Under the pieces are notes generated by a model. That model saw only the letters and a list, made by a program, of their open reading frames with translations. It did not search any database and was not told the DNA's origin. DNA of 7,961 nucleotides. Origin: an uncultured Sphingobium sp. (GTDB lineage Bacteria; Pseudomonadota; Alphaproteobacteria; Sphingomonadales; Sphingomonadaceae). The position numbers were made by a program, and so were the translations under genes. Of the stretch, positions 1 to 5,465 are shown piece by piece (position 1 is the first letter of the stretch; each line of letters opens with the position of its first letter). Location of the stretch: NCBI GenBank assembly GCA_913773715.1, contig CAJYHD010000570.1, positions 1 to 7,961 of the forward strand, in the 5' to 3' direction.

Positions 1-69
1 CGACCACGATCGACGACGCTCAGGACCGGGCAGAACCTCTGCCTTCGAATAAGAACCAGTCATAGACAC
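1..69 (-). CDS. IS3-family orfA transposase subunit, N-terminal fragment (runs off window)
   Basis: Only the first 23 codons are in the window. The frame reads MSMTGSYSKAEVLPGPERRR and then SWS, which carries the GPE(R/K)RRR-W-S signature at the start of OrfA of IS2-like IS3 elements, just before the HTH. IS66 TnpA proteins start in a similar way and are the main alternative. The GTG at 67-69 is preferred as start because AGGAG (minus strand, bases 77-81) lies 7 bases upstream of it. The ATG at 61-63 is in frame but lies 13 bases from that site. In this family OrfA is normally joined to OrfB by a -1 frameshift, but that region is outside the window. OrfA is the DNA-binding part of the transposase. 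Confidence 0.6.
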   Translation of the reverse strand, partial: MSMTGSYSKAEVLPGPERRRSWS

Positions 70-105
70 AACACTACTCCTAACCCTTGCGGGAGTGGGA
101 GATCG

Positions 106-132
106 TGTCCGGGGCATTCGGGGGCTATTTCA
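106..132 (-). repeat. Terminal inverted repeat of the IS2-like element
   Basis: This 27-base end begins TGAAATAGCCCCC on the minus strand and ends in GGACA. Its TGA tip supplies the stop codon that ends the interrupted IS6-type transposase frame, which fixes the insertion junction near 132/133. The partner repeat lies outside the window. Confidence 0.6.
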
Positions 133-315
133 ACGGTCGAGCTCGGGTGCATAGTGCTGAACCCATCTGTAGATCGTCGTGTGATCCACCGAGAGATGAC
201 GCTCGGCCATCATCTCCTCAAGGTCGCGGTAGCTGAGGGCATAGCGACAGTACCAGCGCATACAGAGCAGGATGATGTCGGGAGCGAAGTGCCGGCCTTT
301 GAACGCCAAACTCAT
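133..315 (-). pseudogene. IS6-family transposase, N-terminal fragment interrupted by an insertion
   Basis: The 61-residue product reads MSLAFKGRHFAPDIILLCMR, then WYCRYALSYRDLEEMMAERH, then a segment ending TTIYRWVQHYAPELDR. This is the characteristic N-terminus of IS6-family transposases, with the F-K-x-R-x-F start, the W-Y-x-R-Y-x-L-S-Y-R-D-L-E-E-M helix-turn-helix and the D-H-T-T-I-Y-R-W-V segment. A complete family member is about 230 residues. The DDE catalytic domain, which normally begins just after this point, is absent here. The frame ends at a TGA (130-132) that belongs to the inverted repeat of the adjacent IS2-like element. It is a disrupted gene and the fragment cannot transpose by itself. 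Confidence 0.85.
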
Positions 316-370
316 GCCTTACGCCTCCAACTGTAGCAGCCTTCAGCAGCGAAACTCTCATCCCCTATGG

Positions 371-387
371 CTATTCGCAACAGACCC
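371..387 (-). repeat. Terminal inverted repeat of the IS6-family element
   Basis: The minus strand reads GGGTCTGTTGCGAATAG. This fits the IS6-family end pattern G-G-x-x-C-T-G-T-T-G-C-x-A-A seen in IS26 and relatives. It lies 55 bases upstream of the transposase start, and the mobile sequence is taken to end at base 387. Confidence 0.7.
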
Positions 388-468
388 GGAGCGAGTCAAT
401 AACTGGAATTCTCCAGCTCAAAACGGTCCGGGAAACGGGCAGCAGGTCGAGGTGTGTGACGTCAGCAC

Positions 469-486
469 TGCTGCAAAAATGCAATG
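469..486. promoter_or_regulatory. Imperfect candidate operator box (TGCTGC-N6-GCAATG)
   Basis: This 18-base site has the left half TGCTGC exactly, then AAAAAT, then GCAATG, which keeps the GCA of the right half GCAGCA. It begins exactly 21 bases before the perfect box at 490-507, so the two would lie on the same face of the DNA about two helical turns apart. Function is inferred from symmetry and spacing only. Confidence 0.4.
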
Positions 487-488
487 AA

Positions 489-508
489 GTGCTGCGATAT
501 CGCAGCAC
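489..508. promoter_or_regulatory. Perfect 20-bp palindrome, candidate operator of the downstream regulator
   Basis: The left arm GTGCTGCGAT is followed directly by its exact reverse complement ATCGCAGCAC. The core can be written TGCTGC-N6-GCAGCA (490-507). This has the same total length and half-site spacing as the TyrR box TGTAAA-N6-TTTACA, which is bound by a Fis-type HTH dimer. It lies about 130 bases upstream of the first gene of the operon. The second gene of that operon encodes a Fis-HTH regulator lacking the sigma-54 contact loop, as TyrR does. Autoregulation through this site is the simplest reading, but the binding protein is inferred. Confidence 0.55.
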
Positions 509-520
509 ATGATGACGCTC

Positions 521-551
521 TTGAGGCTTTTTCAGCATTAGTCGATATAGA
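521..551 (+). promoter_or_regulatory. Weak candidate sigma-70-type promoter
   Basis: TTGAGG at 521-526 and TATAGA at 546-551 resemble -35 and -10 hexamers, but the 19-base spacer is longer than the usual 16-18. Transcription would start near 558, placing the centre of the perfect palindrome near -60, a common position for an activator. Each hexamer matches only 4 of 6 consensus bases, so this is tentative. Confidence 0.22.
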
Positions 552-636
552 GCGTTGCGCTCGGCTCTACGATCGCCACCATATCACCCATCAGCCCGGC
601 GAATTCGCTATCCCTGCCGGCCGCTGACGAGGTTGC

Positions 637-1806
637 ATGTTGAACTTTGGCCCGCAAAATCTTGACGCCCTACCTGTCTTCGTCGATCGAATCGACGAGC
701 GCGGTCGGATTTCTTACCTCAACGAATATGAGGCTCGGGCACTCGGCTGGAGCGCAGTAAAGCTTCAGGGTGAGCCGCTCGAGACTATCTACTCCAGCCA
801 ATCCGCGAAGATGATTAGAGGCCTTGCTACTAAAGTCGACCAGGGGAAGTGCAGTTTCCCTGTGTGGATGAAATCGGTGGCGAACCAGGAAATCCCCCTG
901 ATCGCAACCGCTTTTCGCGATGCAGAGCAGGGATGGGTTATCCTTAAGCAGCTTCTGACGCCTGACGTCCTTGATACCGCTGTGGAACTCGTGGAGCGAG
1001 TTGAAATCCTGTCCCAGATGATCGGTTCAGCGACGGAGGCCTGTTGGTGCATCGAGTTCCTAGAGCCGATCGATGTGTCGCTCGCAGAAGACGAGATAGT
1101 TGATCGCATCTTTTCCCATCAGAAGCGCTGGCGAGCCTGCAACGATGCGATGGCTCGTCTCTACAGGATTCCAGACGGCCTCGACTTCAACACGCAGCCC
1201 GTCGAACGCTACTTCCCCGACACCAGCGTCAACCGGCGCATGGTTCGGGATCTGGTACGGTCCAGTTATCGGTTGGATCGGGCTGTCGCTACGGATCGGC
1301 GCCACGACGGCAGTGAGATGCTGGTCGAGAACGATTTTCGCGCGGCAATCGAAGGTAGTTCGTTGATCCGCCTTTGGGGAACTGTCCGGGATATCGGTCC
1401 GTCCAAGCGGCGCGAGCAGCAGCTCTCAGACCACGCGACCGCGATGCTAGACATTCTGAGCGCGCTGCCGGACCCAGTTCTGGTGTTGGCAGGCGACGGA
1501 ATGATCCTGGCCGCCAACCCGGCGGCTGAAGCGGCTTGGGGGCGGTCGGTGGATAGCCTACTCGGCAACTCGATAGAGCAGATCCTGGAGGGGAGGGGAG
1601 CCGTCCCGAAGCTGTTATCCAGTCCGGAAGGCGGTTTGGACGTGCGGGAGGGCTGCGACCTGACGGTCTTATTGACGGGCGGTAACAAGGATGTCTGGCG
1701 CTTCCGCGTCGCCGTTCTTGAAGGTGACCTGCAACGTTACGTGCTCACGGCCCGTCTGCGGCCGCGCCGTAAGGCCCGATCCCAAATTATGGCGCCGACG
1801 CGATGA
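637..1806 (+). CDS. Triple-PAS sensor protein without kinase or output domain
   Basis: The 389-residue protein appears to consist almost entirely of PAS folds, assigned by eye. PAS1 is about residues 8-105. PAS2 is about 130-255; it contains RWRACNDAMARLYRIPDG and ends RLWGTVRDIGPSKRREQQL, a typical PAS/PAC exit helix. PAS3 is about 265-375, with LDILSALPDPVLVLAGDGMI. There is no histidine-kinase, GGDEF, EAL, HTH or AAA+ domain, no signal peptide and no clear membrane segment, so it should be a cytoplasmic small-molecule or redox sensor. GAGG at 629-632 lies 4 bases before the ATG. Its stop overlaps the start of the next gene as ATGA (1803-1806), implying translational coupling. PAS3 resembles the N-terminal PAS of that regulator, so the two proteins may interact. 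The ligand is unknown. Confidence 0.85.
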   Translation: MLNFGPQNLDALPVFVDRIDERGRISYLNEYEARALGWSAVKLQGEPLETIYSSQSAKMIRGLATKVDQGKCSFPVWMKSVANQEIPLIATAFRDAEQGWVILKQLLTPDVLDTAVELVERVEILSQMIGSATEACWCIEFLEPIDVSLAEDEIVDRIFSHQKRWRACNDAMARLYRIPDGLDFNTQPVERYFPDTSVNRRMVRDLVRSSYRLDRAVATDRRHDGSEMLVENDFRAAIEGSSLIRLWGTVRDIGPSKRREQQLSDHATAMLDILSALPDPVLVLAGDGMILAANPAAEAAWGRSVDSLLGNSIEQILEGRGAVPKLLSSPEGGLDVREGCDLTVLLTGGNKDVWRFRVAVLEGDLQRYVLTARLRPRRKARSQIMAPTR

Positions 1807-3188
1807 AATTCTACGCTAACGACCCTGCTTCGCCGCCCCTTCGTCGACCGCGTCCGTCCCTCATCGACGACCCATCTATCATTGGCTTTCTTGAAGCTTT
1901 GCCTGATGGCGCGGCGCTCCTTGAAGTCGACGGTACGATCAAGCTCGTCAACACCAAGATGCAGCTTCTCTTAAACCTTGCGAAGGGTGATCTTGTGGGC
2001 AGTGACCTCGCAAAGCATGCGAGGACGGTCGGCCCGATTATGGCGAAGATTGCGACCGCTATCCAGCACTTAAAGCGAGCGGAACTGACGGGATCTTTGA
2101 ACTCGCAGCGCAGCGTCTTCGCATCGATCAGTATGCTGAGGACAAACGACGGCGCGGCTTACGCCGCTCTTTTTACAATGCGCGAACTTACTCGGTCTAC
2201 GAAGGATGTCGCACCGGACAGGTTCCGTTTCGAGACAGACATCTTGCAGGATGCAGCTGTACGCTACGTCCAGAACGATCGCCTGCGAGACCTCGCCAAG
2301 CTCGCCGCAACGGCGCTTGAGCGCGGCAGCCCCGTGATGCTGTTGGGCGAGAGCGGAACAGGAAAGACTGAATTCGCTCGTCACGTCAGACAAAGCGACG
2401 TCGCGACCGGTCTCCCGTTCGTGCACGTCAACTGTGGCCTCCTATCAGAACAGCACTTTGATACGGAGATGTTCGGAATTGAGCCGGGCTCTGCACTGGA
2501 CACTTCCACGCGTGGAAAGCTTGGATATGTCGAGGTCGCTGACGGAGGTATTCTCTTTCTTGATCAGGTCTCCGATCTGTCACTTGCAGCCCAGATTAAG
2601 CTTGTCGCCTTTTTGGAGTCGAGAACCTTCAGCCGTGTTGGATCAACACAGCGTCGTCAAACCCGCATCCATCTCGTGTCAGCGACGAACCAGAACATAT
2701 TATCTCTGATCGATGCCGGCCGCTTTCGAAAGGACCTCTACTATCGGTTAGCGTCCGTCGTGGTCGAGATCGGAAAACTATCCGGTCAGGACGACCTGAT
2801 AAGGCTTCTCGTCGATCTAAAAATGAACGCCATCAATCATAAGATCGCGGGTGTCCTCAAAGTGTCCGAAGGCTTTCACGAAAAGCTTCTGACATACGAC
2901 TACCCCGGCAATGTCCGAGAGCTCTTCAATATTTTGGACCGTGCCGCGGCTCTAGCGAGCGACATCATACAGCCCGAGCATTTCATCATTCCCTATTCAC
3001 CGGCTGGGCCGTCTAACATGTCTGCTCCAAAGGCCCAAGAGCCGACATCCCGGACCTTCAAAGAACTCGTGCGCGAGTTCGAGGCTTGGCTAGTCGAGAA
3101 AGCCGTTGCTCAGAACGGAAGCAAGAGGAGCGCCGCAAAAGCCCTGGGCATTGATGTCGCAACTCTTCTCCGGAAGAGCAATCGATAA
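1803..3188 (+). CDS. PAS / AAA+ (NtrC-TyrR type) / Fis-HTH transcriptional regulator, degenerate sigma-54 motifs
   Basis: This 461-residue protein has three parts: a PAS domain (about 26-130), an AAA+ enhancer-binding-type domain (about 145-395) and a C-terminal Fis-type HTH (about 435-461, SKRSAAKALGIDVATLLRK). Walker A is intact (GESGTGKT, 182-189), as are the RFRKDLYYRL arginine-finger segment (307-316) and the PGNVREL sensor-II segment (368-374). Two hallmarks are altered. The GAFTGA sigma-54 contact loop is GSALDT (229-234), and Walker B reads LFLDQ (251-255), with Gln in place of the usual catalytic Glu. It is therefore unlikely to open sigma-54 promoters, although its homology would give it that label. 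By analogy with TyrR, which also lacks GAFTGA, it probably acts on sigma-70 promoters. There is no receiver domain. The start overlaps the PAS-protein stop by 4 bases. It probably controls the transport and dehydrogenase genes that follow. Confidence 0.88.
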   Translation: MKFYANDPASPPLRRPRPSLIDDPSIIGFLEALPDGAALLEVDGTIKLVNTKMQLLLNLAKGDLVGSDLAKHARTVGPIMAKIATAIQHLKRAELTGSLNSQRSVFASISMLRTNDGAAYAALFTMRELTRSTKDVAPDRFRFETDILQDAAVRYVQNDRLRDLAKLAATALERGSPVMLLGESGTGKTEFARHVRQSDVATGLPFVHVNCGLLSEQHFDTEMFGIEPGSALDTSTRGKLGYVEVADGGILFLDQVSDLSLAAQIKLVAFLESRTFSRVGSTQRRQTRIHLVSATNQNILSLIDAGRFRKDLYYRLASVVVEIGKLSGQDDLIRLLVDLKMNAINHKIAGVLKVSEGFHEKLLTYDYPGNVRELFNILDRAAALASDIIQPEHFIIPYSPAGPSNMSAPKAQEPTSRTFKELVREFEAWLVEKAVAQNGSKRSAAKALGIDVATLLRKSNR

Positions 3189-3204
3189 ATTTCAAGCTTT
3201 TACC

Positions 3205-3210
3205 AAGGAG
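3205..3210 (+). promoter_or_regulatory. Strong ribosome binding site of the binding-protein gene
   Basis: AAGGAG lies 7 bases before the ATG at 3218. It is among the best Shine-Dalgarno sites in the window, fitting the high expression usual for periplasmic binding proteins. It sits in a 29-base gap, so any separate promoter for the transporter would lie within the end of the regulator gene. Confidence 0.8.
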
Positions 3211-3217
3211 AAGGGCA

Positions 3218-4270
3218 ATGACATTTCGGAAGTCCATTGCGGCGATCATCGCGGCTGCATCGATCATCCCGTCTGCCGCGACCGCGTCAGCGGGTGAGTT
3301 GAATCTACTCACGTGGGAGGGCTACGCTCCCGATTCATACATCAAGCCGTTCGAGTCAGCATCGGGCTGTAGCGTCAGCGCGACATATGTCGGATCGAAC
3401 GACGACTTCGCCGCGAAGCTCGCGGCCGGTGGCGGTGTCTACGACATCATCACCCCCTCCCTCGACACCGTGCCGATGATGCAAATGGCTGGTTTTACAG
3501 AGCCGGTAGATACGGCCAGAGTAGAAGGCTACGATAGCATCTATTCTGAATTCTCGAAGGCAGAAGCTCTCGTTGCCGATGGCCAGACTTGGGCGGTTCC
3601 GATGGTTTGGGGATCCGTCTCGATCATCTATCGGCCAGATAAGGTCGCGAAACCGGACTCGATCGGCGTGCTCTTCGATCCGCAATTCAGCGGACGAATT
3701 TCGATGTGGGACGACAAGTCCGCTATCTACTGGACCGCTCGGCTCCTCGGGTACGACAACATCTTCGACCTGTCGGATCAGCAGCTTGAAGCTGTCAGAT
3801 TCAAGCTAATCGAACAAAAATCCCTCGTCCGCAAATACTGGACGTCGGCGGGTGAGCTTACCGAACTCATGGCTAACGGCGAGGTCTACGTCTCGAATGC
3901 ATGGACCGGACTGACTTTGAAGGAGGTCAACTCGCTCGGCAAGGACTTCGCCGTCGCGGAGATTACTCCCAAGGAGAAGGCCGAAGGCTGGATGGACTCC
4001 ATGATGCTCGTGGCAGGATCTCCGAATACGGACTGCGCGTACAAGTTCATGTCGTTCATGCAGTCTCCCGAAGGCCAGTGCGGCATTGCGGCATCGACAG
4101 GCTACTTTCCGGTCAACCCCGCTGCTGTCGCTACCTGCATGGATGAGACGATGAAGGCGGAGCGAAAGGTCGGCAACATCGACTTCGTCAAGAGCCTCGT
4201 CATGTGGAAGCAACCCAAGCGGCTGGATAAGTATCTCGAAGTCTGGAACGCGGTGAAGTCCGCGCCCTGA
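3218..4270 (+). CDS. Polyamine-type ABC transporter substrate-binding protein (PotD/PotF family)
   Basis: The 350-residue precursor has a Sec signal peptide: MTFRKS, a hydrophobic stretch, then A-S-A at 23-25, with cleavage probably before Gly26. Mature GELNLLTWEGY corresponds to the PotD start with its substrate-stacking aromatic residues (W33, Y36). The segment AWTGL (W229) and the WMDS segment (W258, D260) match the PotD tryptophan/aspartate pocket that grips amine groups. At SMWDDKSA (D165/D166) the aspartates are kept, but the position of PotD Glu171 appears to be Ala169, so the ligand may differ from spermidine. The mature protein has four cysteines (51, 273, 288, 307), which could form disulfides in the periplasm. 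It should deliver a polyamine-like solute to the permeases encoded downstream. The family is clear; the ligand is an inference. Confidence 0.9.
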   Translation: MTFRKSIAAIIAAASIIPSAATASAGELNLLTWEGYAPDSYIKPFESASGCSVSATYVGSNDDFAAKLAAGGGVYDIITPSLDTVPMMQMAGFTEPVDTARVEGYDSIYSEFSKAEALVADGQTWAVPMVWGSVSIIYRPDKVAKPDSIGVLFDPQFSGRISMWDDKSAIYWTARLLGYDNIFDLSDQQLEAVRFKLIEQKSLVRKYWTSAGELTELMANGEVYVSNAWTGLTLKEVNSLGKDFAVAEITPKEKAEGWMDSMMLVAGSPNTDCAYKFMSFMQSPEGQCGIAASTGYFPVNPAAVATCMDETMKAERKVGNIDFVKSLVMWKQPKRLDKYLEVWNAVKSAP

Positions 4271-4298
4271 CGAGCGGGATCCGACGGGTCCATTTCCC

Positions 4299-4331
4299 AG
4301 AGCCGTAGCGTCATCGCAAAAAGGCGGCTCT
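4299..4331 (+). promoter_or_regulatory. Intercistronic hairpin between binding-protein and ATPase genes
   Basis: AGAGCCG (4299-4305) pairs with CGGCTCT (4325-4331), giving 7 bp with a 19-base loop. The loop itself contains GCG-TCAT-CGC. No T-tract follows, so a rho-independent terminator is unlikely. Hairpins in this position often protect the upstream binding-protein message and lower expression of the ATPase and permease genes. That role is inferred from placement in the largest gap of the operon (85 bases). Confidence 0.4.
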
Positions 4332-4355
4332 CCTCCTCAAATCCATGAGTTAACG

Positions 4356-5465
4356 ATGTCGCAACCTATCGTATCGATAGCCGGCGTGACGAAGACGTTT
4401 GGCCCGTTCACAGCGCTCCACGAGACCAACCTTCAGTTGAATGCAGGTGAATTCGTCACGCTGCTCGGCCCCTCGGGCTGTGGAAAGACGACGACGCTTC
4501 GCCTCATCGGAGGCTTCGAGTTGGCGACAACGGGATCGATCGCGATCGAAGGGCGGGATGTGACATCGCTGCCGCCCTATCGTCGTCCGGTCAACACTGT
4601 TTTCCAGGACTACGCGCTCTTCCCGCATATGAGCGTTGAAGAGAACGTGGCATACGGCTTGACCGCGGGATCGAGCGTCGTGCCGAAGGCAGACCGGGAA
4701 GCACGTGTTCGAGACGCTTTGGGACTCGTCGGTCTGACCTCTTATGGATCTCGCCTGCCGGGGGCTCTCTCCGGCGGGCAACGTCAGCGCGTCGCAATGG
4801 CACGGGCGATTGTGAAGCGGCCTCGCGTGCTTCTTCTCGACGAGCCTCTCTCAGCGCTTGACGTAAAGCTTCGCGAGACCATGCAGATCGAGCTGAAGCG
4901 CCTGCACCGAGAACTTGGCATCACATTCCTCATGGTGACCCATGACCAGGGTGAGGCATTAGCCTTGTCGGACCGTATCGTGGTCATGAGCCAAGGCCGC
5001 GTTGTGCAAGTCGGGGCTCCGACCGACCTCTATGACCGTCCTTGTTCGGCCTACATCGCAGACTTCATCGGTGCATCCAATCTCTTAGATGCAACCTTTG
5101 AAGCAGCCTCTGGCGGGGTTGATGTCTTCCAACTGAGCGATGGTACGAGGATTCACAAGGCCCGGCGGGACGGCGAGTCGATCCAAAAGCTGCAGATCGG
5201 CTCGCGCGTTCAGCTTGGCATCCGCCCCGAACACGTTCACCTGTCACCCATAATTGACGGTAATGAAATAGAGGCGCGCCTAGCTGGTAACCTCTTTTTG
5301 GGCGATCGCCTCCGTCTCGAACTGTTTCCCGCGCGTAGCGACAGACCCTTCTTCGTCGATCTACATCGCGACGAATCCTCGCGTCGGGCGCCTGAGCTGG
5401 GCGAGAAGGTCAAGCTCTATGTTGGAGCGGCAGACATCATGTGCTTCGCGGAGGCGGAGCGATGA
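4356..5465 (+). CDS. Spermidine/putrescine-type ABC transporter ATP-binding protein (PotA family)
   Basis: The 369-residue ATPase has every expected motif: Walker A GPSGCGKT (38-45), Q-loop VFQDYALFPHM (Q84), signature LSGGQRQ (138-144), Walker B LLLDEP (159-164), D-loop SALD and H-loop VTHD (H196). The C-terminal 130 or so residues form the TOBE-type regulatory region of PotA/CysA/MalK-class importers, including GIRPEHV. It powers uptake through the two permeases that follow. The start is the ATG at 4356; no good Shine-Dalgarno precedes it, only GAG at 4347-4349. A two-codon frame, ATG AGT TAA (4345-4353), ends two bases before it, so initiation may rely on reinitiation or be deliberately weak. 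The stop overlaps the next start as ATGA (5462-5465). PotA family membership is firm; the substrate depends on the binding protein. Confidence 0.94.
   Translation: MSQPIVSIAGVTKTFGPFTALHETNLQLNAGEFVTLLGPSGCGKTTTLRLIGGFELATTGSIAIEGRDVTSLPPYRRPVNTVFQDYALFPHMSVEENVAYGLTAGSSVVPKADREARVRDALGLVGLTSYGSRLPGALSGGQRQRVAMARAIVKRPRVLLLDEPLSALDVKLRETMQIELKRLHRELGITFLMVTHDQGEALALSDRIVVMSQGRVVQVGAPTDLYDRPCSAYIADFIGASNLLDATFEAASGGVDVFQLSDGTRIHKARRDGESIQKLQIGSRVQLGIRPEHVHLSPIIDGNEIEARLAGNLFLGDRLRLELFPARSDRPFFVDLHRDESSRRAPELGEKVKLYVGAADIMCFAEAER

Larger units (their letters stand above)
1..132 (-). mobile_element. Left end of an IS3-family (IS2-subgroup) insertion sequence, partial
   Basis: Reading the minus strand inward from base 132, the sequence opens with TGAAATAGCCCCCGAAT and reaches GGACA 27 bases in. 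From memory this matches the layout of the IS2 left inverted repeat, which has a run of five C at the same offset, then GAAT, and ends in GACA. Next comes a short leader with a ribosome binding site, then the start of an orfA-like reading frame. The element continues beyond base 1, so its other end and target duplication are not visible. It lies directly against the broken IS6-type transposase gene, so it appears to have inserted into that older element. The family call rests on the terminus plus about 23 residues of protein. Confidence 0.68.
133..387 (-). mobile_element. IS6-family insertion sequence remnant (5' end only)
   Basis: This is the left end of an IS6-family (IS26/IS240-like) element on the minus strand. 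It consists of a terminal repeat at 371-387, a short leader of about 55 bases, and the first 61 codons of the transposase. It is cut at 132/133 by the IS2-like element. The distal part may continue beyond that insertion outside the window or may be lost. IS6 elements normally make 8-bp target duplications, but only one end is visible so this cannot be tested. Confidence 0.75.
388..636. other. Non-coding gap between IS remnant and operon
   Basis: I see no credible gene in these 249 bases. Frames crossing them have no recognisable protein features and overlap the IS remnant. The stretch holds a 5-bp-arm inverted repeat at 403-416 (CTGGA / TCCAG). It also holds a cluster of TGCTGC and GCAGCA half-sites from 439 to 507, a 5-bp-arm hairpin at 550-562 (GAGCG-TTG-CGCTC), and the ribosome binding site of the next gene. 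It is the expected control region for the downstream operon. Confidence 0.7.

Noticed and set aside
403..416. CTGGA-ATTC-TCCAG inverted repeat as a terminator or operator
   Set aside because: The arms are only 5 bp with no T-tract, and no second copy is seen; chance occurrence is likely.
272..487. Plus-strand frame of 71 codons
   Set aside because: It runs antisense to the IS6 transposase, crosses the IS end and the operator region, and shows no domain or good start site.
619..637. Possible sigma-54 promoter ahead of the first operon gene
   Set aside because: GG at 619-620 and GC at 635-636 are 14 bases apart instead of 10, and the GC would touch the start codon.
1266..1688. Minus-strand frame of 140 codons opposite the PAS protein
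   Set aside because: It has Ser/Arg-rich low-complexity composition and no motif, and the plus-strand PAS protein explains the region.
4350..4781. Minus-strand frame of 143 codons opposite the ATPase gene
   Set aside because: It is Arg-rich, has no recognisable motif, and lies antisense to strongly conserved ATPase motifs; it is typical of shadow frames in GC-rich DNA.
5441..5461. GTG start giving permease 1 seven extra residues
   Set aside because: The added codons are the ribosome binding site itself (GGAGGCGGAG). The ATG at 5462 forms the usual ATGA overlap with good spacing.
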